A stretch of 64,000 nucleotides of DNA from Apibacter sp. B3706 (GCF_011082725.1 NZ_CP049715.1:1736001-1800000), one strand, 5' to 3'. Counted from the first letter of the stretch, positions 26,775 to 36,150 are shown. Program-made: numbers and translations. The notes: generated by a model not told the origin, from the letters alone.

Positions 26775-27539
26775 TTAAGTTGAACTCCATAATCGAGCTA
26801 AATTTATGAAATTTTCTACGGATAATTGTTCGGCGCGTAGATTTAAAAATTCATGGGATTCAAGATGTTGAGGAATGTTTAAAACTTTTAATGCATTTTT
26901 CAGTGTTTTCCGTCTTTGATTAAAACCTGCCTTTACTAACTTAAAAAAGAATTTATCATCTATACCCTCAATTTTATCTCTATATCGTTTTAAGCGTATA
27001 ACTGCCGATTTAACTTTGGGAGGTGGTGTAAATACATTTTCATGAACAGTAAATAGGTAGTCTACGTTATAATATGCTTGGGTTAAAACGGATAATATAC
27101 CATAAATTTTATTTCCTTTTTGAGCGGCAATTCTTTCTGCTACTTCTTTTTGAAACATTCCAACCATTTCAGGTATTGCATGCTTATTTTCTAAAATCTT
27201 AAAAACAATTTGTGAAGAAATGTTGTAGGGAAAATTACCGATTACAGCAAAATTATCTGAAAATAATTCCTCAAATTCTAACTTAAGAAAATCACCTACG
27301 ATATTGTTTTCCAGTTGAGGATAATTTATTTTTAAATAATCTACAGATTCCTTATCAATTTCAGCAACATATACTTTCACCTGTTTTTGAAGTAAAAACT
27401 GAGTCAGAACTCCCATACCCGGACCAACTTCCAACACTAAGTCATACGGATGATAGCTTAATGAATCTACTATTTTTGAGGCGATATTCTGATCATTTAG
27501 AAAATGTTGCCCTAAATGCTTTTTAGGTTTAACTTTCAA
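26775..27539 (-). CDS. rsmA: 16S rRNA A1518/A1519 dimethyltransferase
   Basis: Dimethylates two adjacent adenines near the 3' end of 16S rRNA during 30S assembly (also called KsgA). The 254-residue protein has KPKKHLGQHFLND at the N terminus, the SAM loop VLEVGPGMGVLT and the catalytic GNFPYNISSQ. The start is TTG at 27539: there is no in-frame ATG between it and the upstream stop at 27564, and the protein begins exactly where the family does. A consensus -7 element lies at 27571-27578, leaving about 26 bases of leader. Confidence 0.95.
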   Translation of the reverse strand: MKVKPKKHLGQHFLNDQNIASKIVDSLSYHPYDLVLEVGPGMGVLTQFLLQKQVKVYVAEIDKESVDYLKINYPQLENNIVGDFLKLEFEELFSDNFAVIGNFPYNISSQIVFKILENKHAIPEMVGMFQKEVAERIAAQKGNKIYGILSVLTQAYYNVDYLFTVHENVFTPPPKVKSAVIRLKRYRDKIEGIDDKFFFKLVKAGFNQRRKTLKNALKVLNIPQHLESHEFLNLRAEQLSVENFINLARLWSST

Positions 27540-27570
27540 TTGTATCTTTATTTTAACAATAATTTATATC

Positions 27571-27578
27571 CAAAATTA
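27571..27578 (-). promoter_or_regulatory. -7 element (TAATTTTG) for rsmA
   Basis: Perfect TAnnTTTG on the minus strand in the 88-base region between divergent rsmA and ftsX. Confidence 0.65.
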
Positions 27579-27627
27579 CACTAAAATAAATGAAGTTTTT
27601 ATATTTTAGCGAATATTTAATAAAAAT

Positions 27628-28527
27628 ATGGCCAATAAAACAGACAAGCTAAATAAGGGAAGATTGCGTTCTTCTAACATTACTGTAGTCATCAGTATTT
27701 CTTTAGTCTTATTTTTAATTGGAATCATTGGCATGATTGTAATTAATGCCAATTCTTATATTGATTATTTGAAAGAACAAATGGTGATTGAAGTTTTCTT
27801 TAAAAACGACAGAAACAAAAATAATCTAATAAAAAACGAAAAAGCCCAACTAAATTATCTTGATAGTATACAAGTAAATCCTTACGTAAAAAAGGCTAAG
27901 TATATATCTAAAGAACAAGCAACTTACACCGCAAAAAAAGATTTAGGAGTTGACTCTCAATCTCTTTTCGAAGAAGATATATTTCCGGCTTCCATTACTA
28001 TCGCTTTAAAACCGGAATATACTGATTCCGTACATATTGAAACTATAAAAAAGCAAATTCAAAAAAATGTTTTAGTTGATGAGGTAAAATCCGACAGTAA
28101 TTTATTAACTCAGATGAATAAAGGAGTTCGAAAAATTACGTTAGGTATTTCCATACTCGCCGGTATTATCTTATTAATTGCCATTTCATTAATTAATAAT
28201 TCCATTCGATTGAAAATTTACGCTAAAAGATTTATAATCAAAACCATGCAATTAGTGGGCGCAAAGCGTTTATTTATTATGAAACCCTTTTTAATTCAAT
28301 CGGTAATTTTAGGAGCCATAGGATCTGCAATAGCCTTAGTTCTTTTATTTGCCGTAAATTATATGCTTATCCGTTATAATATTCTTCCGCCAATTGTAGA
28401 TTATTCTAACCACATTATCTTGTCTTTGTTTATTTTGCTTATTGGAATTTTGATCACAACGGTTAGTACTTGGTTTGCTACTTGGAGATATTTAAAACTT
28501 AAAATAGACGATCTATATTATTCATAA
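27628..28527 (+). CDS. ftsX: Cell-division ABC permease FtsX
   Basis: Membrane part of the FtsEX complex, which couples division to peptidoglycan hydrolysis. The 299-residue protein has the family layout: a short cytoplasmic N terminus, a helix at about 17-40, an extracytoplasmic domain to about 165, then three helices (about 168-190, 222-248, 262-288), with the FtsX-like MQLVGAKRLFIMKPFLIQ in the cytoplasmic loop. Its ATPase partner ftsE lies about 8 kb away on the other strand. It is followed by the DUF3098 gene after 28 bases and by uppP. Confidence 0.93.
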   Translation: MANKTDKLNKGRLRSSNITVVISISLVLFLIGIIGMIVINANSYIDYLKEQMVIEVFFKNDRNKNNLIKNEKAQLNYLDSIQVNPYVKKAKYISKEQATYTAKKDLGVDSQSLFEEDIFPASITIALKPEYTDSVHIETIKKQIQKNVLVDEVKSDSNLLTQMNKGVRKITLGISILAGIILLIAISLINNSIRLKIYAKRFIIKTMQLVGAKRLFIMKPFLIQSVILGAIGSAIALVLLFAVNYMLIRYNILPPIVDYSNHIILSLFILLIGILITTVSTWFATWRYLKLKIDDLYYS

Positions 28528-28555
28528 TTCTTAAATTGGCTGAAAATTTAATTTT

Positions 28556-28849
28556 ATGAAAGATCAACCATCAAAAAATATATATTCTGAATCTGATAAA
28601 CCTTTTTTATTTGGAAAAAGAAATTATAAATTTATGTTTATCGGTTTGGGTTTAATTGCTCTAGGTCTTATTTTGATGACAGGACCGGATGCGAATACTG
28701 TAAATGGAGTTTATGATAAGAATAACTGGAACGAAGATATTTTTAGTTTCAGAAGAATTCGACTGGCCCCAATTCTTATTGTTCTTGGATTTTTAGTCGA
28801 AATTTATTCAATCATGACTCATTCTAATCCAAAAAAGAACTCTAAATGA
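28556..28849 (+). CDS. DUF3098 family small membrane protein
   Basis: A 97-residue protein with two hydrophobic helices (about 26-43 and 71-89) separated by a segment containing NEDIFSFRRIRLAP, the hallmark of DUF3098. Found in Bacteroidota between ftsX and uppP. No biochemical role is known; the conserved location suggests a link to division or lipid-carrier recycling. Its stop overlaps the uppP start (ATGA), indicating translational coupling. Confidence 0.85.
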   Translation: MKDQPSKNIYSESDKPFLFGKRNYKFMFIGLGLIALGLILMTGPDANTVNGVYDKNNWNEDIFSFRRIRLAPILIVLGFLVEIYSIMTHSNPKKNSK

Positions 28850-29667
28850 ATACGTTAGAAGCGATCATTATTGCTATTGTTGAAGGTCTTACAGAATATT
28901 TACCTGTTTCCTCCACTGCCCATATGATTTTTACCAGTTCCATTTTAGGAATACAAGAAAATAACTTTGTAAAAATGTTTGAATATTGTATTCAACTGGG
29001 CGCAATCTTAGCTGTTGTTGTTTTATACTGGAAAAAATTTTTCGATTTTAAAAGATTAAATTTTTATTTGAAATTAATATGTGCTGTAATTCCTGCTTTA
29101 ATTTTAGGCAAATTATTTAATGAAAAAATTGATGCTATTTTAGAAAAACCCATTCCTATTGCCATCGTTTTAGTTGTTGGCGGATTTATACTTCTGTTTG
29201 TAGATCGTTTTTTTAAAAATCCTACTATACTTAAAGAAGAGGATATTTCAATTAAACAAGCTATAATTATAGGTTTTTGGCAATGTTTAGCAATGATGCC
29301 GGGTACCAGCCGATCTGCAGCCTCAATTATTGGCGGAATGCAACAAAAATTAAGCAGGGAGGTTGCCGCTGAATTTTCTTTTTTTCTGGCAGTTCCAACT
29401 ATGCTGGCGGTTACTGTATATTCTCTTACATTAAAAACATGGGAAGAAAACGGAATCAGCATGAAAGGGTATGAACTATTGGCTTCAAATAGTAATCAAA
29501 TGTGGCTTTTTATTTTAGGAAACCTTGTTGCCTTTGTAGTAGCAATTTTTGCTATTAAATTTTTTGTTGGAGTGATTAAAAAATACGGATTTAAAATTTG
29601 GGGCTGGTACAGAATTATTATAGGTTCTTTATTATTGATATATTTTATTTACTTCCAAAAAGCTTAA
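28846..29667 (+). CDS. uppP: Undecaprenyl-diphosphatase
   Basis: Dephosphorylates undecaprenyl diphosphate so that the lipid carrier can be reused for peptidoglycan and glycan export; the protein is also known as BacA. The 273-residue integral membrane protein has both active-site motifs: EGLTEYLPVSSTAHM (13-27) and PGTSRSAASIIGGM around residue 150. About eight helices are predicted. It overlaps the preceding gene by 4 bases. No terminator is apparent after it. Confidence 0.96.
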   Translation: MNTLEAIIIAIVEGLTEYLPVSSTAHMIFTSSILGIQENNFVKMFEYCIQLGAILAVVVLYWKKFFDFKRLNFYLKLICAVIPALILGKLFNEKIDAILEKPIPIAIVLVVGGFILLFVDRFFKNPTILKEEDISIKQAIIIGFWQCLAMMPGTSRSAASIIGGMQQKLSREVAAEFSFFLAVPTMLAVTVYSLTLKTWEENGISMKGYELLASNSNQMWLFILGNLVAFVVAIFAIKFFVGVIKKYGFKIWGWYRIIIGSLLLIYFIYFQKA

Positions 29668-30100
29668 AAGTTTGAATTTTAATTATTGAATATTTACTTA
29701 CAATTTAAAAAAGTTGAATTTAAGATTTTACGTTTACTTAAATACTGTAGAGTACTATAACGCATTAATATTTAACTGTTTTTATTTTTCTATATTTTAA
29801 ATGTAATTTATATATCTTGTATGGGATAAATACAATTACTTATTTTAGTTTAAAATTATACCTTATTAATAATCATAGTATATATAATCATCAAAAATTA
29901 TCAGACGTTCGATATTCTCAATAACAACACTGTATTATTATTTATTTTTCAGTTAAGGAATGTAATTTGCATTCATCAATTTAATAGCTTAGATATTTTT
30001 AAAGTTTATAAATATCTAATATAATAAACTACAAACAAGATAAAGCTTAAAAAATACTTTTTAATTAATATTATCATAAATTTACCAAAAACTAATAATA
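29668..30100. other. Intergenic region, 433 bases
   Basis: No open frame or RNA gene seen. A 10-bp AT-rich stem (29989-29998 with 30010-30019, 11-base loop) lies 80 bases before panB and could be a weak terminator or leader structure. The panB promoter should be here; the nearest match to the -7 element, TAAATTTA, is imperfect. Confidence 0.5.
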
Positions 30101-30916
30101 ATGTCAATACACTCGGAAATTAAAAAGATAACTACTGAAACTTTCAAAAAAATGAAAGTTTCGGGAGAAAAAATATCTATGTTAACTGCTTATGATTACA
30201 CTATGGCAAGTCTTGCAGATGAAGCCGGAATAGATGCTATTTTAGTTGGCGATTCTGCAGCTAATGTGATGGCAGGATATGAAACTACGTTACCTATAAC
30301 GTTGGATCAAATGATTTATCATGCCCAATGTGTATCAAGAGGAATTAAAAGAGCTTTATTAGTTGTAGATTTACCTTTCGGTACCTATCAATCCGATCCT
30401 TTACAAGCTTATCATTCTGCCGTTCGAATTATGAAAGAAACCGGTGCTTCCGCAATAAAAATGGAGGGTGGAATTGAAATAAAAGATTCTATAGAAGCCA
30501 TTGTTAAAGCCGGAATTCCCGTTATGGGACATTTAGGTTTAACTCCTCAATCCATTCATCAATTTGGATCTTTCAAGTTAAGAGCGAAAGAAGATGCCGA
30601 AGCGGATAAACTAATTTCCGATGCTAAATTATTAGAGGAAATAGGGTGTTTTTCACTGGTATTAGAAAAAATACCGGCTCAATTAGCAGAAAAGGTAACC
30701 AATGAATTAGATATTATTACCATTGGTATCGGTGCAGGAAATGTTACAGATGGCCAAGTTTTAGTTATTCATGATTTACTAGGCTTAAATAAAAATTTCA
30801 AACCGAAATTTGCCAGAAAATATTTACATCTTCATGAACAAATTGTTGAAGCCGTTTCAAATTATGTTCAAGATGTAAAAAGCCAAGAATTTCCAAGTAA
30901 AGAAGAAAGCTTTTAA
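30101..30916 (+). CDS. panB: 3-methyl-2-oxobutanoate hydroxymethyltransferase
   Basis: First committed step of pantothenate synthesis: transfers a hydroxymethyl group from methylene-tetrahydrofolate to ketoisovalerate. The 271-residue TIM-barrel protein has MLTAYDYTMA, VGDSAANVMAGYETTLP (metal and substrate site), MGHLGLTPQSIHQFG and GIGAGNVTDGQVLV, all in the family's order. panC and panD are not nearby. It is followed by an RluA-type synthase after 67 bases containing a weak hairpin (30933-30955) without a T-run. Confidence 0.96.
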   Translation: MSIHSEIKKITTETFKKMKVSGEKISMLTAYDYTMASLADEAGIDAILVGDSAANVMAGYETTLPITLDQMIYHAQCVSRGIKRALLVVDLPFGTYQSDPLQAYHSAVRIMKETGASAIKMEGGIEIKDSIEAIVKAGIPVMGHLGLTPQSIHQFGSFKLRAKEDAEADKLISDAKLLEEIGCFSLVLEKIPAQLAEKVTNELDIITIGIGAGNVTDGQVLVIHDLLGLNKNFKPKFARKYLHLHEQIVEAVSNYVQDVKSQEFPSKEESF

Positions 30917-30983
30917 ATTTTTCACCTATTTAAGGATACAAAATTTTAGTGTCCTAAATTATTGGAATTATTTTTTTAAAAAT

Positions 30984-31673
30984 ATGCTTACTGAAAATCA
31001 AATACTTTTTGAAGATAATCATATCATCATTATAAATAAAAAAGCCGGTCAGCTCGTTCAAGGAGACAAGACCGGTGATATTTCCTTATTAGATGAGGTA
31101 AAATCTTATATTAAGCTAAAGTATTCCAAACCCGGAAATGTTTTTGCAGGACTTGTTCATCGCATTGATCGTCCTACTTCCGGCATTGTTATATTTGCTA
31201 AAACCAGTAAAGCCCTTACTCGATTGACGGAAATGATCAAGAAAAGAGAAATTAAAAAAACATATTGGGCAGTAGTAAAAAAAAATGAAATTCCTAAAAC
31301 ACAAAGGTTAGTTCACTATTTAAAGAAGAATGAAAAGAATAATAAGGCAATTATTTTTAATACATCGAGTGCTCAAAGCGGTTCCAAAGAGGCCATTCTA
31401 ACTTATAAAATAATAAAAAAATCTGACCACTACCTATTATTGGAAATCGATTTGGAAACAGGAAGACATCATCAAATACGAGCACAACTCAGTGCAATTA
31501 AATGTCCAATAAAAGGAGATTTAAAATACGGTGCTGATCGTTCCAACTCTGATGGCAGCATTCACCTATTAGCCAGAAAAATTGAATTTATTCACCCCAT
31601 TAAGAAGGAAAATATTGTACTGGAAGCTCCTGTTCCGGAAAATGATAATTTATGGAAAAGCTTTGAAAATTAG
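30984..31673 (+). CDS. RluA-family RNA pseudouridine synthase
   Basis: Converts uridine to pseudouridine in rRNA or tRNA. The catalytic aspartate lies in VHRIDRPTSGIVIFAKT (about residues 55-71), and the second conserved region is LETGRHHQIRAQLS near residue 160. At 229 residues it lacks the N-terminal S4 RNA-binding domain, so it belongs to the short RluA/RluC-like group and its exact target cannot be told from sequence. The stop overlaps that of the convergent flippase gene by 4 bases. Confidence 0.9.
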   Translation: MLTENQILFEDNHIIIINKKAGQLVQGDKTGDISLLDEVKSYIKLKYSKPGNVFAGLVHRIDRPTSGIVIFAKTSKALTRLTEMIKKREIKKTYWAVVKKNEIPKTQRLVHYLKKNEKNNKAIIFNTSSAQSGSKEAILTYKIIKKSDHYLLLEIDLETGRHHQIRAQLSAIKCPIKGDLKYGADRSNSDGSIHLLARKIEFIHPIKKENIVLEAPVPENDNLWKSFEN

Positions 31674-32914
31674 AGTTTTTTAAAATATAAATATACAGTA
31701 CTCATATTGTAAAATCCGGAAAATATATACGCTAAACCGGTTGCTATTGCTGCTCCTGCTATTCCATAGTGAGGAATCAATAATAATCCTACAATTAGCT
31801 GAATAATAATAGCTCCTACGGAAGCATAAATATTCTTTCTTAGTAACCCTAATGCTGCTGAAATATTTCCAAAAGGAATCAATACGAGTAAAGAAAAAAC
31901 CGAAGCAATCATAAGAATATAAAAGGCCGTATTTGCCTGATAATTACTTCCAAATAATAAATTAATTATAAAATCTCCAAATAAAAAAAATATCGATATA
32001 AGAACACTTCCCAAACTAAAAAAAATTATAAAATAATTTTTCATATAAGTTTGAAAATACTTTTTGTTGTTAAAATTCTTTACAAATTTAGGATAATCTG
32101 TTACTATAAACATTTGAGCAATAAAGAATAAATTAAAAGGAATGATAGATGAAATTCTATATTCTGCAATACTAACTGCCGAAAGAAAATATCCTACCAT
32201 AAAAGTATCTATCGATGAAATAGAAGTATGTAAAAAATTAGCTACGGAACTACCTATTGAATACTTCCAAAATTCTTTTTTAGATACGGGAAGTTTCACA
32301 TTTTCTTTAGACTTACTATATTTCTTAAGGAAGAAATAAAAAAAAATAAATGAAACGGATAATGAAATTACATATCCATAAACTCCAAATATAAAACTGA
32401 ACAATAAAGAAATTACTAATGTGCTAACATTAAAGACAATATCCGTCATAGCATAACCATAATTATTATCTCGTATTTGAAAATCTATGCGTATTTGATA
32501 AAAAAAGGAAAGACTGACGAAACGTAAGCTCAATATTAATGAAATTATTGTTAGATAATTATATTTTGTAGCATACAACAAGCAAATAATAAGAAATAAA
32601 AATATGGTGATACTATTGAGCTTATTACCTACTTTAAAATTATAAATACTTAATATATCCTTTTCCTTATTGTCGGAAACTAATGAGCCGTAACGAAGTA
32701 ATGCATTTTGACTTCCCATATTTATAAAAGGCATAAGAAATGATAAAATGGACAAGGCTAATGTAACCGATCCAAATTCCTCTTTGGTAAGAATTCTAAC
32801 TATAAAAAACGAATTACTTACCATAGCCAATTTACTTACTATTTGAGATATAGCAATATACCCTCCTTTATTTTTTTTGAATTCAAGTAAAAAAGATGAT
32901 AAACTTTTTATCAT
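31670..32914 (-). CDS. Polysaccharide flippase (Wzx/MATE-like)
   Basis: Membrane protein of 414 residues with about twelve hydrophobic helices and the N-terminal GGYIAISQIVSKL and RILTKEEFGSVTLALSIL pattern of polysaccharide biosynthesis (RfbX) flippases, which move lipid-linked glycans across the inner membrane. Which glycan is moved cannot be seen. It lies 9 bases downstream of a glycosyltransferase gene on the same strand, so the two form an operon. No polymerase (Wzy) gene is present in the group, so repeating-unit assembly, if any, needs genes elsewhere. Confidence 0.85.
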   Translation of the reverse strand: MIKSLSSFLLEFKKNKGGYIAISQIVSKLAMVSNSFFIVRILTKEEFGSVTLALSILSFLMPFINMGSQNALLRYGSLVSDNKEKDILSIYNFKVGNKLNSITIFLFLIICLLYATKYNYLTIISLILSLRFVSLSFFYQIRIDFQIRDNNYGYAMTDIVFNVSTLVISLLFSFIFGVYGYVISLSVSFIFFYFFLKKYSKSKENVKLPVSKKEFWKYSIGSSVANFLHTSISSIDTFMVGYFLSAVSIAEYRISSIIPFNLFFIAQMFIVTDYPKFVKNFNNKKYFQTYMKNYFIIFFSLGSVLISIFFLFGDFIINLLFGSNYQANTAFYILMIASVFSLLVLIPFGNISAALGLLRKNIYASVGAIIIQLIVGLLLIPHYGIAGAAIATGLAYIFSGFYNMSTVYLYFKKL

Positions 32915-32923
32915 TGGTAGTAT

Positions 32924-34069
32924 CTATTTAGTGTATTTGAACATAACATTCATATATATTTGATCCATTTTTTTGGCTATACTTTTTATACTAAAATGCT
33001 TATCAGAAAATTGATGCATAACATCAGCTTCAGCAAATTCTACTTTACCCGTAATACATTTTTCCATTGCTTCATACAATTGATCCTCATTACCTTTTTC
33101 TATAAGAATCCCAAAATTTTCAGGAAACAACTCAGAAATTCCTCCTACATTAGTCGAAATTACCGGTAAACCGCACGAAAAAGCTTCATTAATTACACAC
33201 GGTTGGCTTTCAGTATTACTGAACATGACTAATAGATCCGCATTCTTCATTTTATCCGAAACCTCAAATTCAGATAAAGAACCAAAAGTAAAAATGTATT
33301 CTTCCAGCTTATTATTTTTTATAAATTCTTTTATATGAGTATTATCTCCATCCCCCCCTATTTGAAGTGTAAATCTATATCCTGAATCAGCTAATCTTTT
33401 AGTTACATTTAAAATACCTGTAATATTCTTGTATTCATTGTTTAAATTCGAAATATGAAGAAATTCATTTTTTTTCGTTTTTTTCTCTATTGGTTTAAAA
33501 ATTTCCGTATTTACCACATTTGGAACAATACTAAATTTCCCTTTAATTCCTTTATTTTTCATGTTTAACTCCAAATCTTTAGTTACGGGTATCAGACAAC
33601 TTGCTTTAGAACAAATTAGCTTCATTAGTAGATAATAAAGTTTGAGAGACAGACTAGAATTGTTTGTGAGCCAACGCGACCAGTGTTCTGTAACTACAAA
33701 ATTTATGTTCTTCCTCATCTTAAAATAATAAGCAAGAATAGCATAATAATGTAAGACATGAATATGAAGTAAATCTACTTTTTCTATTATCCGTAAACCT
33801 TTTATATAGGCTTGACATTTTTTTACGTAGTTAATAAGTTTATAAGAACTTCCTTTATAATAAATTTTTAAAATAAATAAATTTTGTTCTTTATCCGTAG
33901 TAATTTCAAATTCATTTTTTAACCGTTCATCTCTTTCAACATAAAGAATACTTACCTTATGTATTGTTGCAACCGCTTGAGCATGTCGTAAGATAAAATT
34001 ACCATTTTTAGGATTTTTTTTGGAAGGAAACCAATAAGGTAAAAAAAGAATATGTAATTTTTGTCGCAT
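32924..34069 (-). CDS. GT-B glycosyltransferase, family 4-like
   Basis: Retaining glycosyltransferase of 381 residues. The N-terminal domain has LFLPYWFPSKKNPKNGNFI, typical of GT4 enzymes, and the C-terminal nucleotide-sugar site has EAFSCGLPVISTNVGGISEL, containing the E-x7-E pattern. Donor and acceptor are unknown. It is the first gene of a two-gene unit with the flippase and has its own -7 element at 34090-34097. It is divergent from a second GT4 gene, and the three-gene set looks like a small surface-glycan locus. Confidence 0.86.
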   Translation of the reverse strand: MRQKLHILFLPYWFPSKKNPKNGNFILRHAQAVATIHKVSILYVERDERLKNEFEITTDKEQNLFILKIYYKGSSYKLINYVKKCQAYIKGLRIIEKVDLLHIHVLHYYAILAYYFKMRKNINFVVTEHWSRWLTNNSSLSLKLYYLLMKLICSKASCLIPVTKDLELNMKNKGIKGKFSIVPNVVNTEIFKPIEKKTKKNEFLHISNLNNEYKNITGILNVTKRLADSGYRFTLQIGGDGDNTHIKEFIKNNKLEEYIFTFGSLSEFEVSDKMKNADLLVMFSNTESQPCVINEAFSCGLPVISTNVGGISELFPENFGILIEKGNEDQLYEAMEKCITGKVEFAEADVMHQFSDKHFSIKSIAKKMDQIYMNVMFKYTK

Positions 34070-34089
34070 CAGTAAAAGAGAACAAACTA

Positions 34090-34097
34090 CAAATATA
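34090..34097 (-). promoter_or_regulatory. -7 element (TATATTTG) for the GT4-flippase unit
   Basis: Perfect TAnnTTTG on the minus strand, predicting a leader of 15-20 bases before the start at 34069. Confidence 0.65.
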
Positions 34098-34124
34098 TTA
34101 TTTTTATCCAGATAATTAATTTAT

Positions 34125-34132
34125 TATTTTTG
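34125..34132 (+). promoter_or_regulatory. -7 element (TATTTTTG) for the plus-strand GT4
   Basis: Perfect TAnnTTTG ending 9 bases before the ATG at 34142. Transcription would begin only 3-6 bases before the ATG, which rules against the TTG at 34130 as a start. Confidence 0.65.
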
Positions 34133-34141
34133 TTAGTTAAA

Positions 34142-35269
34142 ATGATTCAACGAAAAAAAGTATTAGTTTCTGTAATTAATAATATAGCTACGGATCAAAG
34201 AGTAGAAAAGGTTTGCAATTCCTTATATAAAAATGGTTACGAAATTTCAATTATCGGTACTAATTTATATGGAAAGCCCCCATTAAATAGACCCTATTCT
34301 TTTCACCGATTCCATCTTATCTTTCAAAGAAAATTTTTATTATTTGCGGAATTTAATTTTAAATTATTCTGGAAACTATTATTTCAATCCGATAAACACA
34401 CCATATTATTAGCTAACGATCTGGATTCTCTTTTGCCTAATTATTTAGTTTCAAAATTTAGAAAAATTCCTTTAGTCTTTGATAGTCATGAAATATACTC
34501 AGAGCTGCCGTCCATACAAGGTAGATATGCTCAAAAACTATGGAGAAAACTAGAAAAATATCTTATACCCAAAATTGAATATTTTTATACCGTTAGTGAA
34601 GGATATGCAGATTTTTTTGAAGAAAGATACAGCAACCGCCCTATTATAATTAAAAATGTTCCAATCATCCCTACTATATCCAATAAGAATAAAGATATTC
34701 ATACTAAATTACCTGAAACTCCATGTAATAAGAAAATTATAGTATACCAAGGAGCCATTAATTACTGCAGAGGGATTGATAAAATGATAGAAGCCATGAA
34801 ATATATTGAAAATGCACAATTATGGATTATTGGTAATGGCCCATTAAAAAACATATTCGAAAATTTAAGTAAAGAATTATGTTTAGATCATAAAATTTAT
34901 TTCTTAGGAGAAATTTCTCCTGAACAACTAAAATTAATAACTCCTAAAGCTGACTTAGGTATAAGTCTGGAAGAAGACGGGGGTCTAAGTTATCGTTATG
35001 CTCTTCCTAATAAAATATTTGATTATGTTCATGCTAAAATACCTGTTCTAGGAACCTATCTTCCGGAAATAAAAAACATGATAAATGAAAATCAAATTGG
35101 CGAAGTAATTACTAATCATTCAGCGATTGAAATTTCAGAAAAAATAAAATTATTACTTTCTAAAGGAAAAAAACATTATGAAAATAATTTGGAAAAAACT
35201 TCAATAAAATACAATTGGGAAGCACAGGAATCAACCTTGTTAAATATTTTCAATCAGGCGAGTAAATAA
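34142..35269 (+). CDS. GT-B glycosyltransferase, family 4-like
   Basis: Retaining glycosyltransferase of 375 residues. The N-terminal half carries NIATDQRVEKVCNSLYKNGY and LVFDSHEIYSELPS; the C-terminal half has LWIIGNGPL and then YALPNKIFDYVHAKIPVLGT, the region that holds the nucleotide sugar in this subfamily. A second enzyme of the same fold is divergent from it. I choose the ATG at 34142; the TTG at 34130 lies inside the -7 promoter element. Its stop overlaps the convergent GT2 gene by 16 bases. Confidence 0.84.
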   Translation: MIQRKKVLVSVINNIATDQRVEKVCNSLYKNGYEISIIGTNLYGKPPLNRPYSFHRFHLIFQRKFLLFAEFNFKLFWKLLFQSDKHTILLANDLDSLLPNYLVSKFRKIPLVFDSHEIYSELPSIQGRYAQKLWRKLEKYLIPKIEYFYTVSEGYADFFEERYSNRPIIIKNVPIIPTISNKNKDIHTKLPETPCNKKIIVYQGAINYCRGIDKMIEAMKYIENAQLWIIGNGPLKNIFENLSKELCLDHKIYFLGEISPEQLKLITPKADLGISLEEDGGLSYRYALPNKIFDYVHAKIPVLGTYLPEIKNMINENQIGEVITNHSAIEISEKIKLLLSKGKKHYENNLEKTSIKYNWEAQESTLLNIFNQASK

Positions 35270-36150
35270 CACAAATACCCAATTTTGTATAATTGAAAAA
35301 TTTTTAAATCTGCATTTTCGGACAATAAATTCTTTTTCATTAAACCACGATTTTTTTTAAATAAATAGGTAACGAATTTAACGCCGTTCACTTTTTTTAT
35401 TTGAAAATATACTTTTGCTAGTCTGATTTTTTTACATAGTATTTCATCATGTTTTATTAAACTTGATAAATTTTTAATAGCTTCTTCCGTTTTGTTTAAA
35501 AATATATGGTTCGATTCAATTCCCTCATGATAAACAGGATTTTCTATTAATTCAAGTTTAATAGTATTTGCTTCTAAGGTTAACCCAAACATTGTATCTT
35601 CATATCCATAATTGCGTTCTAAAACAGGAAAAGGAATGGAATGAAAAATACTTTTTCTAATCATTATATTAGCTGTTTTTAAATAGAGATAATTTGAGTT
35701 ACCAGAATTTTTTTTTAGAGAAGTTTCTTCATAAGTAACTCCGTATTTCCAACGTAAAGACTTCTGAATAGTTTGTTCCAAATTCCTCCTATATAATATA
35801 ATCCCGCTTAAAACCTGACTTTCACAATGAATAGATGAAACAAAAGTTTTAAGATACGATGAAGTAGCCGGTATAACATCGGAATCCATGAATACTAACC
35901 ATTCATAGTTAGCTTTTTGTGCTAATAAATTCCGAGCTTTAGCTCTTCCTAAATTTTCTTCGGAAATGATATAAGTAAGATTGTTTTTTGCACAAAATAA
36001 TTGATTACTTTTAGTGATTTCATGATTTACAGAGGCATCATCAAGAAAAAGTACCTCATAGGTTACATTTAATTCTGCTCCTTGTTTTACCAATTCTTTA
36101 CCTAAATTTATAATGGAATAATTATAAACTGGAACAAGAATTGAAATCAT
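35254..36150 (-). CDS. Family 2 glycosyltransferase
   Basis: Inverting GT-A transferase of 298 residues. The N terminus ISILVPVYNY begins the nucleotide-binding domain, followed by LFLDDAS, ENLGRAKARN and the metal-binding DxD as D89-S90-D91 in FMDSDVIPA. The acceptor-binding part includes NYGYEDTMFGL, a common ED motif. Substrate unknown. It is 35 bases downstream of ftsE on the same strand and probably shares its transcript, an unusual pairing of a division ATPase with a glycosyltransferase. Confidence 0.87.
   Translation of the reverse strand: MISILVPVYNYSIINLGKELVKQGAELNVTYEVLFLDDASVNHEITKSNQLFCAKNNLTYIISEENLGRAKARNLLAQKANYEWLVFMDSDVIPATSSYLKTFVSSIHCESQVLSGIILYRRNLEQTIQKSLRWKYGVTYEETSLKKNSGNSNYLYLKTANIMIRKSIFHSIPFPVLERNYGYEDTMFGLTLEANTIKLELIENPVYHEGIESNHIFLNKTEEAIKNLSSLIKHDEILCKKIRLAKVYFQIKKVNGVKFVTYLFKKNRGLMKKNLLSENADLKIFQLYKIGYLCYLLA

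Noticed and set aside
29064-29462. Open frame of 132 codons on the minus strand inside uppP
   Set aside because: Antisense shadow; uppP motifs occupy the plus strand across this span.
30933-30955. Terminator after panB
   Set aside because: A 7-bp stem with one wobble pair and no T-run is too weak to call.
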